From a virus: DNA of 21,846 nt. The position numbers and the translations under genes were made by a program. Positions 14,500-21,509 of the stretch are shown piece after piece. The notes beneath the pieces were generated by a model that was given only the letters and a program-made list of their open reading frames with translations, was not told the DNA's origin and made no database searches. The DNA is taken from positions 1 through 21,846 of IMG/VR virus record IMGVR_UViG_3300043119_000091; one strand, written 5' to 3'. The stretch's first letter is position 1. The number at the start of each line of letters is the position of its first letter.

Positions 14500-14952
14500 T
14501 TAGATGACAAGTGATTGATAGGGTTTATTTGTTTTGTAGTAGATAGTGGCACCGTTCTCACCGTCTTCTGATACAGTGATTTCAATGTCACGGTCGGGGT
14601 AACGATTTGCAATATAATGATAAAGCTCATCGCTGATCATTTCACAAGACTTGTGGTCAAGTTGCATCACTCCGTCACGAAAGCTATTCTCTAGCCAGCG
14701 TTTGAATTGAATAAACTCAATGTCACGGTCGTTGTGAAATACCTGAATCGCCACGGTAAAATGAAAGATGTGACGATGCGGGTAGCCTAGGAAACTAACG
14801 TCATACTCGTCGCCAGTTGCCAATTTCGGATCGGTGTCTGCACCGGGATATTTGTGAATGCCTTCTCGCTGAAAAGTCACCCAAATCATACGCCTAGCCT
14901 GTTCGCTAATGCGTTTCTGTTTTTCAGCAAGAGCTTGTGTTACGTTATCCAT
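14500..14952 (-). CDS. Conserved phage protein with PTPS/QueD-like pattern
   Basis: A 150-residue protein whose layout echoes the 6-pyruvoyl-tetrahydropterin synthase fold: YPHRHIFHFTVAI (57-69) in place of the LHGH.y.v.v strand, DRDIEFIQFKRWL (75-87) in place of the V.DF..LK segment, SCEMISDELYHYIANRYP (102-119) resembling pT.En.A..i, and IEITVSEDGENGATIYY (123-139) resembling the v.v.Et....a.Y end. The nucleophilic Cys of QueD is absent from the first segment. Similar proteins are, I believe, widespread in marine T4-like phages. It lies directly downstream of the DpdA-like gene. A role in the deazaguanine pathway is a hypothesis from fold pattern and position. Confidence 0.6.
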   Translation of the reverse strand: MDNVTQALAEKQKRISEQARRMIWVTFQREGIHKYPGADTDPKLATGDEYDVSFLGYPHRHIFHFTVAIQVFHNDRDIEFIQFKRWLENSFRDGVMQLDHKSCEMISDELYHYIANRYPDRDIEITVSEDGENGATIYYKTNKPYQSLVI

Positions 14953-14982
14953 ATTACTGTTATATCACCTGTGTAGAATTTA

Positions 14983-16539
14983 TCAACTGTTTTGGTCAAG
15001 AACTTCTGCCATTAATGCATCAGTGTCTTCAATGACTTCATCAATTTCAGGGTCAGCATCTTCAACTGCGAATAGCTGGTCAAACATAGTATGTGCATTG
15101 ACAGTCTTCTTACCGCTAAATCCTTGACCAGCTTTGAACTGCTGCCAAAACTTGTCGTATTTGTCAATCATAGCCAAGCTCTTTTCACGATCCTTGAGTG
15201 AGAAAATCTCATCAACGATATCGGAAAAATTGAGGTTACCTAGAGGATCCATAACCATCTTAGGCTTGATTCCATTCTCATAGCGACGATTAGCTTCCTG
15301 CACCGCAGTCATGTGTTGATACACGTTATGTGCCTGCAATAGCGTATAGCTAAGTGTGTCCCAGCTAGTCTTTGTTTCTTTGCCATGTTGACCTAAGAAA
15401 CCCTGACCACGATAGCATAAGTCTTTCATCAGCATCATGTCAGTTACCGGACTATCAGCGAATACCTTGTGAATCTTGTCAGTAAGGACACCATCACTGA
15501 ACTTACGATTGTCTGTTGCATACTTCTTGTTTTCAGCAGTCTTTTCCATTGAATAAGACCACTTAGTACCATGCTCAAATGTATTATTATTATATGCAAG
15601 ACCCTTAGCAGCAGCAAAGAACGGAGAAGCACAGTCAAATGTAATCTGTAGCTTGGGATTGTGATGCTTACGAATTGCTCTCTGAATATCAGTAAACAGA
15701 ACAGCATACTCCATGATAGAAGTACCAAGACAGTGAATCAAGTCCTGCTTGCCTTCTTCAAGGAAACCATCATGAATGATGCCAACAAGCCTACGTAGCA
15801 TCAAGTGAATGTCAATCTTGTTTTGGCCACCGAATGCCCAACCGTTGAATGCTTTGTCACCGTAGATGTTAGTATCGCAATACTTCTTCATTTCTTCATA
15901 CCAGTCATCTGACTGACCATGATTACGACCCTGCAATACGTTTAGGAACTTACAACGACCATCGCGGTTAGTAACAAAGTATTCGTTATTGATATGAGTA
16001 GCAGTAATAGCTTCCTGAATCGTGCTGATACCATGCGCTGATGTACCAGTCTTCTTGTCCTTAATATGATAAGTCGTAAGAGACTGTGATGGAATATCAA
16101 GACACATGCCATAGTCCATGTACTCATCCATCCAAGTAAGAACTTGTTGACGCTTCTTCATAGCACGGGGACAGTTAGGGTCCTTCCAGTCTGCTGGCCA
16201 CTGACACTTAAGAATCTGGAATCCACCAGAGTCTCCTAACATGAAAGTACCTTCTTCTCTCTTGCGAATGATACTCTCACAAGCATCATCCTTAGTGATA
16301 TCAAGATTTGCGTGACCAGCAGAATACAAGCCCCACTTATACGTGTATAAGCCTTGTTTGCTATTAAGGAAGTTCAAACATTCAACGTCCCCATTGAATG
16401 CCGCAGGGATTCTCGCCGGGTCAAAATAGTTCTCACCCTCACGTTGCTTGCCTAAGCCAGCAATGAAGAAAGACGAGACTGCGGGCAGAAACAATGCCCA
16501 ATCGGGATTGTGACTGTTTGAAAGGTTAATTTGTTCCAA
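14983..16539 (-). CDS. dpdA: DpdA-like guanine transglycosylase (7-deazaguanine insertion into DNA)
   Basis: A 518-residue enzyme of the tRNA-guanine transglycosylase (TGT) superfamily. LGDSGGFQIL (101-110) holds the general-base Asp103; MCLDIPSQ (145-152) the second conserved Asp; LNVLQGRNHG (199-208) the LQG loop; GWAFGGQNK (233-241) the G-G loop; and ITFDCASPFF (299-308) the likely nucleophile Asp302. No Cys zinc cluster or PUA domain as in tRNA enzymes is visible; that and the FolE/QueD/QueE neighbours point to a phage DpdA that swaps guanine in DNA for a 7-deazaguanine, protecting phage DNA from restriction. The tail carries TMFDQLFA (484-491) and an acidic end, resembling the polymerase's clamp-binding tail. 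The exact DpdA subtype is not determined. Confidence 0.88.
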   Translation of the reverse strand: MEQINLSNSHNPDWALFLPAVSSFFIAGLGKQREGENYFDPARIPAAFNGDVECLNFLNSKQGLYTYKWGLYSAGHANLDITKDDACESIIRKREEGTFMLGDSGGFQILKCQWPADWKDPNCPRAMKKRQQVLTWMDEYMDYGMCLDIPSQSLTTYHIKDKKTGTSAHGISTIQEAITATHINNEYFVTNRDGRCKFLNVLQGRNHGQSDDWYEEMKKYCDTNIYGDKAFNGWAFGGQNKIDIHLMLRRLVGIIHDGFLEEGKQDLIHCLGTSIMEYAVLFTDIQRAIRKHHNPKLQITFDCASPFFAAAKGLAYNNNTFEHGTKWSYSMEKTAENKKYATDNRKFSDGVLTDKIHKVFADSPVTDMMLMKDLCYRGQGFLGQHGKETKTSWDTLSYTLLQAHNVYQHMTAVQEANRRYENGIKPKMVMDPLGNLNFSDIVDEIFSLKDREKSLAMIDKYDKFWQQFKAGQGFSGKKTVNAHTMFDQLFAVEDADPEIDEVIEDTDALMAEVLDQNS

Positions 16540-16903
16540 CTTTATTATCTTTCATAAGGGTTTGGACCATCTTGATTTTATCCTCAATTTCTTTTTTCTG
16601 ATTAATAAGATCAGCTATAGTCGGATTAGATTTTGCTAGATACTCAAGTTCCAAATCTTCACGCATTCTCTTGAGGGCCCAATCAAGTGCGCTTTCGGCA
16701 TCAGGGGTTAATCCAATATTAGCATGACTAGAATTGATTTCTAGCCACATTTGACCATCGTATACTTCAAGTCGCTGCATTTGAGTGTTAAATCTAACAT
16801 CGCCTACACTCATATATCCTGAGCTAGTGTTTATATATGTGGTCGCAGGATATCCTCCGTTGACCATTATATATCTACCAGAACCATTGACGGTCTTGAT
16901 CAT
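16526..16903 (-). CDS. Conserved hypothetical protein with C-terminal coiled coil
   Basis: A 125-residue protein. The first 60 residues are beta-rich and Gly/Ser/Tyr-rich (SGRYIMVNGGYPATTYI, GDVRFNTQMQRLEVYDGQMW), like a short tail-fibre-type beta module. From 62 on it is helical (IGLTPDAESALDWALKRMRE and a Lys/Glu-rich coiled coil). The G-x-V-R-x-N...L-E-V-Y-D-G-x-x-W and G-L-T-P-D-A-E segments are familiar from T4-like marine phages as an uncharacterised protein. It starts as TAATG on the clamp stop and overlaps the DpdA-like gene by 14 bp, so it is expressed with replication and modification genes, which is odd for a structural part. Confidence 0.75.
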   Translation of the reverse strand: MIKTVNGSGRYIMVNGGYPATTYINTSSGYMSVGDVRFNTQMQRLEVYDGQMWLEINSSHANIGLTPDAESALDWALKRMREDLELEYLAKSNPTIADLINQKKEIEDKIKMVQTLMKDNKVGTN

Positions 16904-17625
16904 TACTTAGCCTGTGCGGGAAGCAAATACTGCCAAGTTCCAAGACCACTGTTTACTGTGATTTCAGCAGCTCCTGCGTCTGCAAAACGAACAGTCTTGT
17001 CACCAGGAAGATCCATGATAGCAAGAAACACCTTAACAGGCCACTGCCATGAGCGAGAAAGATTTCCGCTTACGCCTGGCTGAAAGATGAAGTTACCGCT
17101 GTGCGTAGAAGGGTCACCGAAGTAAATCTTCAAGTCACCGTTTTCAGTCTTAGTCTTGAAGTTAAGTTCTTCACTGTTAGCAGAAGCCTGCTTCTTAAGA
17201 CGAAGAACACCTGCTACTGTAGGTTCAAACTCAACGTCCCATGCAGTCCCTGCAAACTTTACAGTCTTGACCTTTTCTTCAACGATTGACTTTGCCATCA
17301 AACGATAGTCGTTCACAAAATCGCCAGTCGAAGTTTCAAAGTGAATTGACGAGGGAACGCCGTCATCATTGCGACTAACGTTGATGATAGCTTTGTCATC
17401 ATAATCATCAAAGCTAAGGATAGTCTTGAGCTTGCTCAAGTTAGGCATACCGAACGTGCCTTCAAAATCTGCAATAGGAGAAGCAAACGTGCCGTATACA
17501 ACTACGCTCTTGTCTTCTGCATATGCAGCAACCTTCGTTTCAGTTGCAGTACCGTCAATCTTTACGAGTTCAACTACGCCCAATCCATGAGTGTGTTGAA
17601 TCAAATCAAGTAAGTAATCTTTCAT
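16903..17625 (-). CDS. 45: DNA polymerase sliding clamp (T4 gp45-like)
   Basis: A 240-residue clamp of the T4 gp45 type, which as a trimer rings DNA and tethers the polymerase; in T4 it also activates late transcription. Length (T4 gp45 is 228) and features fit: V-E-L-V-K near 18-22, an FGMPNLSKLKTILSF segment (58-72), the S-W-Q-W-P-V-K-V-F helix near 192-200 and the terminal GTWQYLLP. It has its own sigma70-like promoter plus a CTAAATA box upstream, separating it from the polymerase gene. The clamp loader subunits (gp44/gp62), which lie between pol and clamp in T4, are not in the window. Confidence 0.88.
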   Translation of the reverse strand: MKDYLLDLIQHTHGLGVVELVKIDGTATETKVAAYAEDKSVVVYGTFASPIADFEGTFGMPNLSKLKTILSFDDYDDKAIINVSRNDDGVPSSIHFETSTGDFVNDYRLMAKSIVEEKVKTVKFAGTAWDVEFEPTVAGVLRLKKQASANSEELNFKTKTENGDLKIYFGDPSTHSGNFIFQPGVSGNLSRSWQWPVKVFLAIMDLPGDKTVRFADAGAAEITVNSGLGTWQYLLPAQAK

Positions 17626-17667
17626 GTGTCATCTTTCCTTTATAATATTTAGGTTTGTATATTGTGT

Positions 17668-17696
17668 ATAATAGCGGAATTTATTGCAAACGTCAA
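17668..17696 (-). promoter_or_regulatory. Sigma70-like promoter upstream of the clamp gene
   Basis: Minus strand: TTGACG (17691-17696), 17-nt spacer, TATTAT (17668-17673). The clamp start is at 17625, with an AAAGGAAAGA ribosome site between. A CTAAATA box (17646-17652), similar to late promoters, lies just downstream of the -10, which could give a second, later start. Confidence 0.65.
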
Positions 17697-17704
17697 GCGA
17701 TTGT

Positions 17705-20422
17705 TTAACCGAAACTAAACAAATCATCGAATGTGCTATTCGTATTAGTGTTTGAACGGATATCCCAATTAAGAACTCCTAACAAGTTGTCAATCTTTTC
17801 ATCAACTAGTGTTCTTTCCATTTCGTTATCGTCAAACGGTAAGTCGCAGAACCATTGCGGAAGTCTAAGTTCGTCGGTGGGATATGCAATACTTGTAAAT
17901 CCGAGCATATTGCTTTTTAGCTTACAGACAATTACCTTCATACCATCAACAATACGCTGACTATACTGATCTCCATTTAGCTTACGCAAGTAATTGTAGT
18001 TGAGAGCCGCACGAACGTGTCCGGGCATTGTTGCCTTGCCAGTATTGCTACGCTTCTCAAGTTCACCATAGTATGTAAGCTTGTTGACTGACCTAGGAGA
18101 ACCCTTAGTCCAGCTATCCTGCTCTGATAGATAAGTCTTGAAGTCTTTGATTCTTGTGATAATGTCTTCACGAGGCGCACCACCTAGTACCATTGTCAAA
18201 ACTTCCATCAAGAATTCTTGAACATACTTGGGAGTATCTGCTCTCTTAAGATCAAGACCCATAGCCTTAATCTTACCCATCTTGTCATCAAGATCCTGAC
18301 GCTTACCTTCTAAGTCAAAGATATTGATTGCGTAACGCTTCTTGGTGATGAACAATGTTCTGTCACCGATAAGTTCACGACCAGCCTTAATCACTTCACC
18401 GTTCTTACGAGGGCAGTGAAACGCCTTTTCCATAAACGCGGGGAAACTAACGTTAGTCATTTCAGCGATTTGGTCATACAAGTCAATACACGTATCTTTG
18501 CTCCATGCAAGATCTCCGCCATCAATCTGATCCTTAAGAATAGGATAAGCCGAGAAGTAACAGGAGTCAGTATCACCATACACAATAGCGTCGCCGTCGT
18601 GTTCATACTTTTCCGTGATGATTTCGTTTATCTGGCTCATCATATGCTTAGTGATTTGACGCCCAGACAACGTAACTGACTGCCCGATTCTCTTATCGTA
18701 GAAACGACAATGCTCATTCAAAAGCGCACCATACGCAGAGTTAAGAAGAATCTTACGAACTAGCTGTCGCTTGTCGTAATACTCAAACATATCAGTGCCA
18801 TATGCCGCCTTTGCTTCTTTCTGAATACTCTTACGTTCTGAATACCAGCGTGAAAGCAATCCAGGAATGATTCCTTCTTTCTCATACGTAAAGATGGTTC
18901 CATTCGCAGAAATCATATACGGCTTGTTACTATCGAAGATTAACTTCCATATTTCAGCAGCAGACATTTCTACACTGCGCCCATCTTCATAGTCAAGGGT
19001 GAGCAAAGTGCCACGCTCTTGATTCATAATAGCAGTATATTCTATTGACCCGAAGAGGTTTTCCCAAAGAATCGCTCCAGTAACTCCGTCAGCATCGTCA
19101 CCATTCTTTTTCTTACGCTTACTTTTAGCGAGGGTGACACTTTTTTCGTGCATGTATTGGTCTGTGAGAGATTGTCTGACTTGTCCAACGATTGTTTCTG
19201 GGGCCATGTTGAGGGCTCGGATTGCTGAGGGATAGAGTGAGTTGATATCAACTGCTCCGACCCATTCGTGAATCCCTTTCTTCGGGACAGCAACATAAGC
19301 TCCAGCTGCTTGCTGTTCGTCACCGTAGTGATCCTTACGCTTTTTGTCAGGGACAATAAATCCTCGTTCATGTGCTTCATTGTAAATTGCCATTTCAATC
19401 ATAGCCACCGAACCCATTACAGTCGGCAGCAAAACAGTGTTTTCGTGAGCTAGTGCATTTGCTAGGTCAAGAAACTTAAGCTTACGGTGAATCTTAAACA
19501 CCAGCATAGTATCTTGGCGGTTATACTCTACGAACTTTCTAAAGTCTTTGTTGTATAACTGATCCAAACTACCTTCGTATTGAGTCTTACGTTCGCCCAA
19601 TTCATATTCACCGATAGCGTCAAGCGAATAACTATGTCGGCTTTCGTAGTTGTACTTCTTGTAAAGCTGTAGATAGTCCATATGAATACGACCAATCAAG
19701 TCGTAAGTCTGTTCTTCCTTACCAAAACGTTCATATGTACGAGGCTTAGGAAGCTGCCCAAGTAAACAGAACCTGCGTGTATCGTTCTTACTCATAATCC
19801 GAGTAACACGATTTACACAATAGGGAATATCGTATCCTTCTGAGTTCCAACCTGTAAGAACATCCGCATCTTCAATGAGTTCGAAGAATGTTTCAAACAT
19901 TTCGATTTCACTGCGGAACAACAAGCAGTTTTCAAAATCCGCAGTTAGTTCTTGTGCAGTCTCATCAGTCATATGTTTCGGGGGAATGACAAGAGTAACG
20001 AGCTGGTCTAACCAATCAAGATACACTGAAATAGCAGTGACTGGGTTAAACGGATCATCGGTCGGACTAAAACCCTTCTCTGGGTCAAAGTCAGTCTCAA
20101 TATCGAAGAATGCTGTGTGTAGTTTAGGAGGTTCTGCTCCCAAATAGTTATCACTCAGGCACCTAAAGACTACCGGAACATCACTCTCATAGAGTCTTTT
20201 CTTATTGTGAATCCTGCGCTCTTTCTCAAACTCGCTCTTTTTGCGAGTCGAGAATCTAGTTACAGGATCTCCGTATATAGTACGATACTTACCTTTTGAG
20301 TCGTCATAATAGAATACGTAGTTAGTTGGGTACTCCTTAAAGGCACGTTTGCCCTCAGGAGTACGTTCAACTGCGTAAATTCTATCTGCGCTGGAATCGA
20401 GAACTGCGTCAATGTATGACAT
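17705..20422 (-). CDS. 43: Family B replicative DNA polymerase (T4 gp43-like)
   Basis: A 905-residue polymerase, close to T4/RB69 gp43 in length (898-903). 3'-5' exonuclease: FFDIETD (105-111, Exo I), GWNSEGYDIPY (191-201, Exo II), YNRQDTMLV (300-308, Exo III). Polymerase: DINSLYPS (392-399, motif A), KILLNSAYG (557-565, motif B), YGDTDS (615-620, motif C). All catalytic acids are present. It ends in STFDDLFSFG, corresponding to the C-terminal clamp-binding peptide of RB69 gp43 (SLFDMFDF). The gene follows dsbA by 3 bp. A Lys-rich insertion sits near 431-445. It must copy a template carrying 7-deazaguanines and methylated bases if the modification genes work. Confidence 0.98.
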   Translation of the reverse strand: MSYIDAVLDSSADRIYAVERTPEGKRAFKEYPTNYVFYYDDSKGKYRTIYGDPVTRFSTRKKSEFEKERRIHNKKRLYESDVPVVFRCLSDNYLGAEPPKLHTAFFDIETDFDPEKGFSPTDDPFNPVTAISVYLDWLDQLVTLVIPPKHMTDETAQELTADFENCLLFRSEIEMFETFFELIEDADVLTGWNSEGYDIPYCVNRVTRIMSKNDTRRFCLLGQLPKPRTYERFGKEEQTYDLIGRIHMDYLQLYKKYNYESRHSYSLDAIGEYELGERKTQYEGSLDQLYNKDFRKFVEYNRQDTMLVFKIHRKLKFLDLANALAHENTVLLPTVMGSVAMIEMAIYNEAHERGFIVPDKKRKDHYGDEQQAAGAYVAVPKKGIHEWVGAVDINSLYPSAIRALNMAPETIVGQVRQSLTDQYMHEKSVTLAKSKRKKKNGDDADGVTGAILWENLFGSIEYTAIMNQERGTLLTLDYEDGRSVEMSAAEIWKLIFDSNKPYMISANGTIFTYEKEGIIPGLLSRWYSERKSIQKEAKAAYGTDMFEYYDKRQLVRKILLNSAYGALLNEHCRFYDKRIGQSVTLSGRQITKHMMSQINEIITEKYEHDGDAIVYGDTDSCYFSAYPILKDQIDGGDLAWSKDTCIDLYDQIAEMTNVSFPAFMEKAFHCPRKNGEVIKAGRELIGDRTLFITKKRYAINIFDLEGKRQDLDDKMGKIKAMGLDLKRADTPKYVQEFLMEVLTMVLGGAPREDIITRIKDFKTYLSEQDSWTKGSPRSVNKLTYYGELEKRSNTGKATMPGHVRAALNYNYLRKLNGDQYSQRIVDGMKVIVCKLKSNMLGFTSIAYPTDELRLPQWFCDLPFDDNEMERTLVDEKIDNLLGVLNWDIRSNTNTNSTFDDLFSFG

Positions 20423-20425
20423 TAA

Positions 20426-20680
20426 TTAGGCTTTGCCCACCGTCTGTAAAATAGTGTTGAGTTCTTCGTTAGCTTCGTTTTCTTCGTTAAGACGCTGCTT
20501 GTGTGCAATCTTGATTGCCTTCTTAAGAACCGATGGCTTAACTTCAAGTTCTTCTGCAATTGCCTTAACAGTATCATTAAGACCTTCGTTAAGTGTATCA
20601 ACTTCCTGTAGGACACTGATGCCTTCGTTGATAAGTTGAGTCAGTTTAGTTTTAGCTTCTTGATTGAATGTACGTGACAT
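20426..20680 (-). CDS. dsbA: DsbA-like small dsDNA-binding protein
   Basis: An 84-residue helical protein: FNQEAKTKLTQLINEGI, then DTLNEGLNDTVKAIAEELEVKPSVLKKAIKIAHK, a helix-turn-helix-like pattern with VKPSVLKKAI as the candidate recognition helix, and an acidic Glu/Asn tail. The length and the L-N-E-x-L...I-A-x-E-L-x-V-x-x-x-x-x-x-K segment resemble T4 DsbA (89 residues), which binds double-stranded DNA near late promoters. It lies immediately before the polymerase, has a strong AAAGGAG ribosome site and a promoter at 20702-20729. The DsbA call is moderate. Confidence 0.65.
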   Translation of the reverse strand: MSRTFNQEAKTKLTQLINEGISVLQEVDTLNEGLNDTVKAIAEELEVKPSVLKKAIKIAHKQRLNEENEANEELNTILQTVGKA

Positions 20681-20701
20681 GTTTTCTCCTTTAGTCTAGT
20701 T

Positions 20702-20729
20702 AGTATAACAGACTGTGCAGAAAATTCAA
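20702..20729 (-). promoter_or_regulatory. Sigma70-like promoter upstream of dsbA and the polymerase
   Basis: Minus strand: TTGAAT (20724-20729), 16-nt spacer, TATACT (20702-20707). The -10 matches five of six consensus bases, the -35 four of six. The start of dsbA is 22 bp downstream with AAAGGAG between. It fits an early or middle transcript for replication genes. Confidence 0.5.
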
Positions 20730-20743
20730 CTATATTGGTAACC

Positions 20744-21436
20744 TTATTGAAAGATGTGGTTGTTTTTTTCGCCGTAAATCTTTATGTATTTGCCAGCAAG
20801 CATGTCTGCCATTGACTCAATGGGTGACCCAGGATAACTATCGCCGGGCTTTATCATGCCTATTTCATGTTGACGAACATGTACTAGCTCATGGAATACT
20901 GTTCTAAGAATATCCACTAGATTACGATTCTTCGCATAAACCCAAACACTGCCTTCTCCGGGAACATGCCCACCAGTGTGATGATTGCCTTGCGCTTCCT
21001 CGGTATCCATTGAAAGTTCAATGTTAGGAACCTTTTTGAGATTCAACTTTTCAGCAGTCCAATCGACAAACTTAGCTACTTCGCCTTCAAGATCGCCGTC
21101 AGTGGCTTCATCTAACTTACCATTGATCCAACGATCAGGGGTGTCTTTGAACTTTTCAGTAAACAAATCTTTTAATGCTTTGTCAGTGATTTTGTGCTTA
21201 CGTGCGACCTTGCGCATCAAGTCATCAATGGTGTTGTAATCGTGCTTGTCGAGAGACGGCAATCGGTTAGCTAATTCATCTACTGCGGATTCATACATGC
21301 CTTCCCCGCCGCCACCGTCTCCGCCACCTTCGCCGGAGCTGTTATCTCCGTAACCAAAGCCCGGATAGAAATATCCGCCATAAGCCCTTCTAGACTTCTT
21401 TCTTTTACGTTCGGTGATGAATTCATTGGCTCTCAT
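20744..21436 (-). CDS. Putative capsid-targeted HExxH metallopeptidase
   Basis: A 230-residue protein. The N-terminus MRANEFITE resembles the capsid-targeting propeptides of T4 internal proteins (MKTYQEFIAE), ending in I-x-E, the prohead protease cleavage pattern. A basic stretch (10-17) and a Tyr/Gly-rich and poly-Gly/Asp linker (18-47) follow. A helical part (48-110) precedes the C-terminal zincin: HELVH at 182-186 with a Gln two residues later, and PIESMAD with Glu207 as likely third ligand. NHHTGGHVPGEG (151-162) may be an active-site strand. Predicted role: a peptidase packaged in the head and delivered with DNA. The peptidase call is good; packaging is inference. No ribosome site is visible before ATG. 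Confidence 0.7.
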   Translation of the reverse strand: MRANEFITERKRKKSRRAYGGYFYPGFGYGDNSSGEGGGDGGGGEGMYESAVDELANRLPSLDKHDYNTIDDLMRKVARKHKITDKALKDLFTEKFKDTPDRWINGKLDEATDGDLEGEVAKFVDWTAEKLNLKKVPNIELSMDTEEAQGNHHTGGHVPGEGSVWVYAKNRNLVDILRTVFHELVHVRQHEIGMIKPGDSYPGSPIESMADMLAGKYIKIYGEKNNHIFQ

Positions 21437-21442
21437 AATATG

Positions 21443-21450
21443 TATTTATC
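21443..21450 (-). promoter_or_regulatory. Late-promoter-like GATAAATA box before the metallopeptidase
   Basis: Minus strand GATAAATA, one mismatch from the T4 late consensus. It lies 7-14 bp before the ATG, so a normal late start (6-7 nt past the box) would fall at or next to the ATG, giving an almost leaderless message. No Shine-Dalgarno sequence is seen here. Confidence 0.35.
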
Positions 21451-21461
21451 ATTTGGATATG

Positions 21462-21493
21462 GTAATGGCGACGATTTTATCCGTCGCCATTAC
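21462..21493 (-). terminator. 12-bp perfect hairpin after the outer membrane protein gene
   Basis: GTAATGGCGACG (21462-21473) and its exact complement (21482-21493) with an 8-nt loop, 16 nt past the stop of the outer membrane protein gene. The stem is strong and half GC. In the minus direction it is not followed by a clear T tract, so it may be an atypical terminator or an RNA-stabilising stem. Confidence 0.6.
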
Positions 21494-21509
21494 GTTTAGT
21501 TTCTAGTTA

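Noticed and set aside
14490-14630. Longer N-terminal version of the small gene at 14247-14489
   Set aside because: The extra 47 residues overlap the PTPS-like gene and a strong ribosome site precedes the ATG at 14489.
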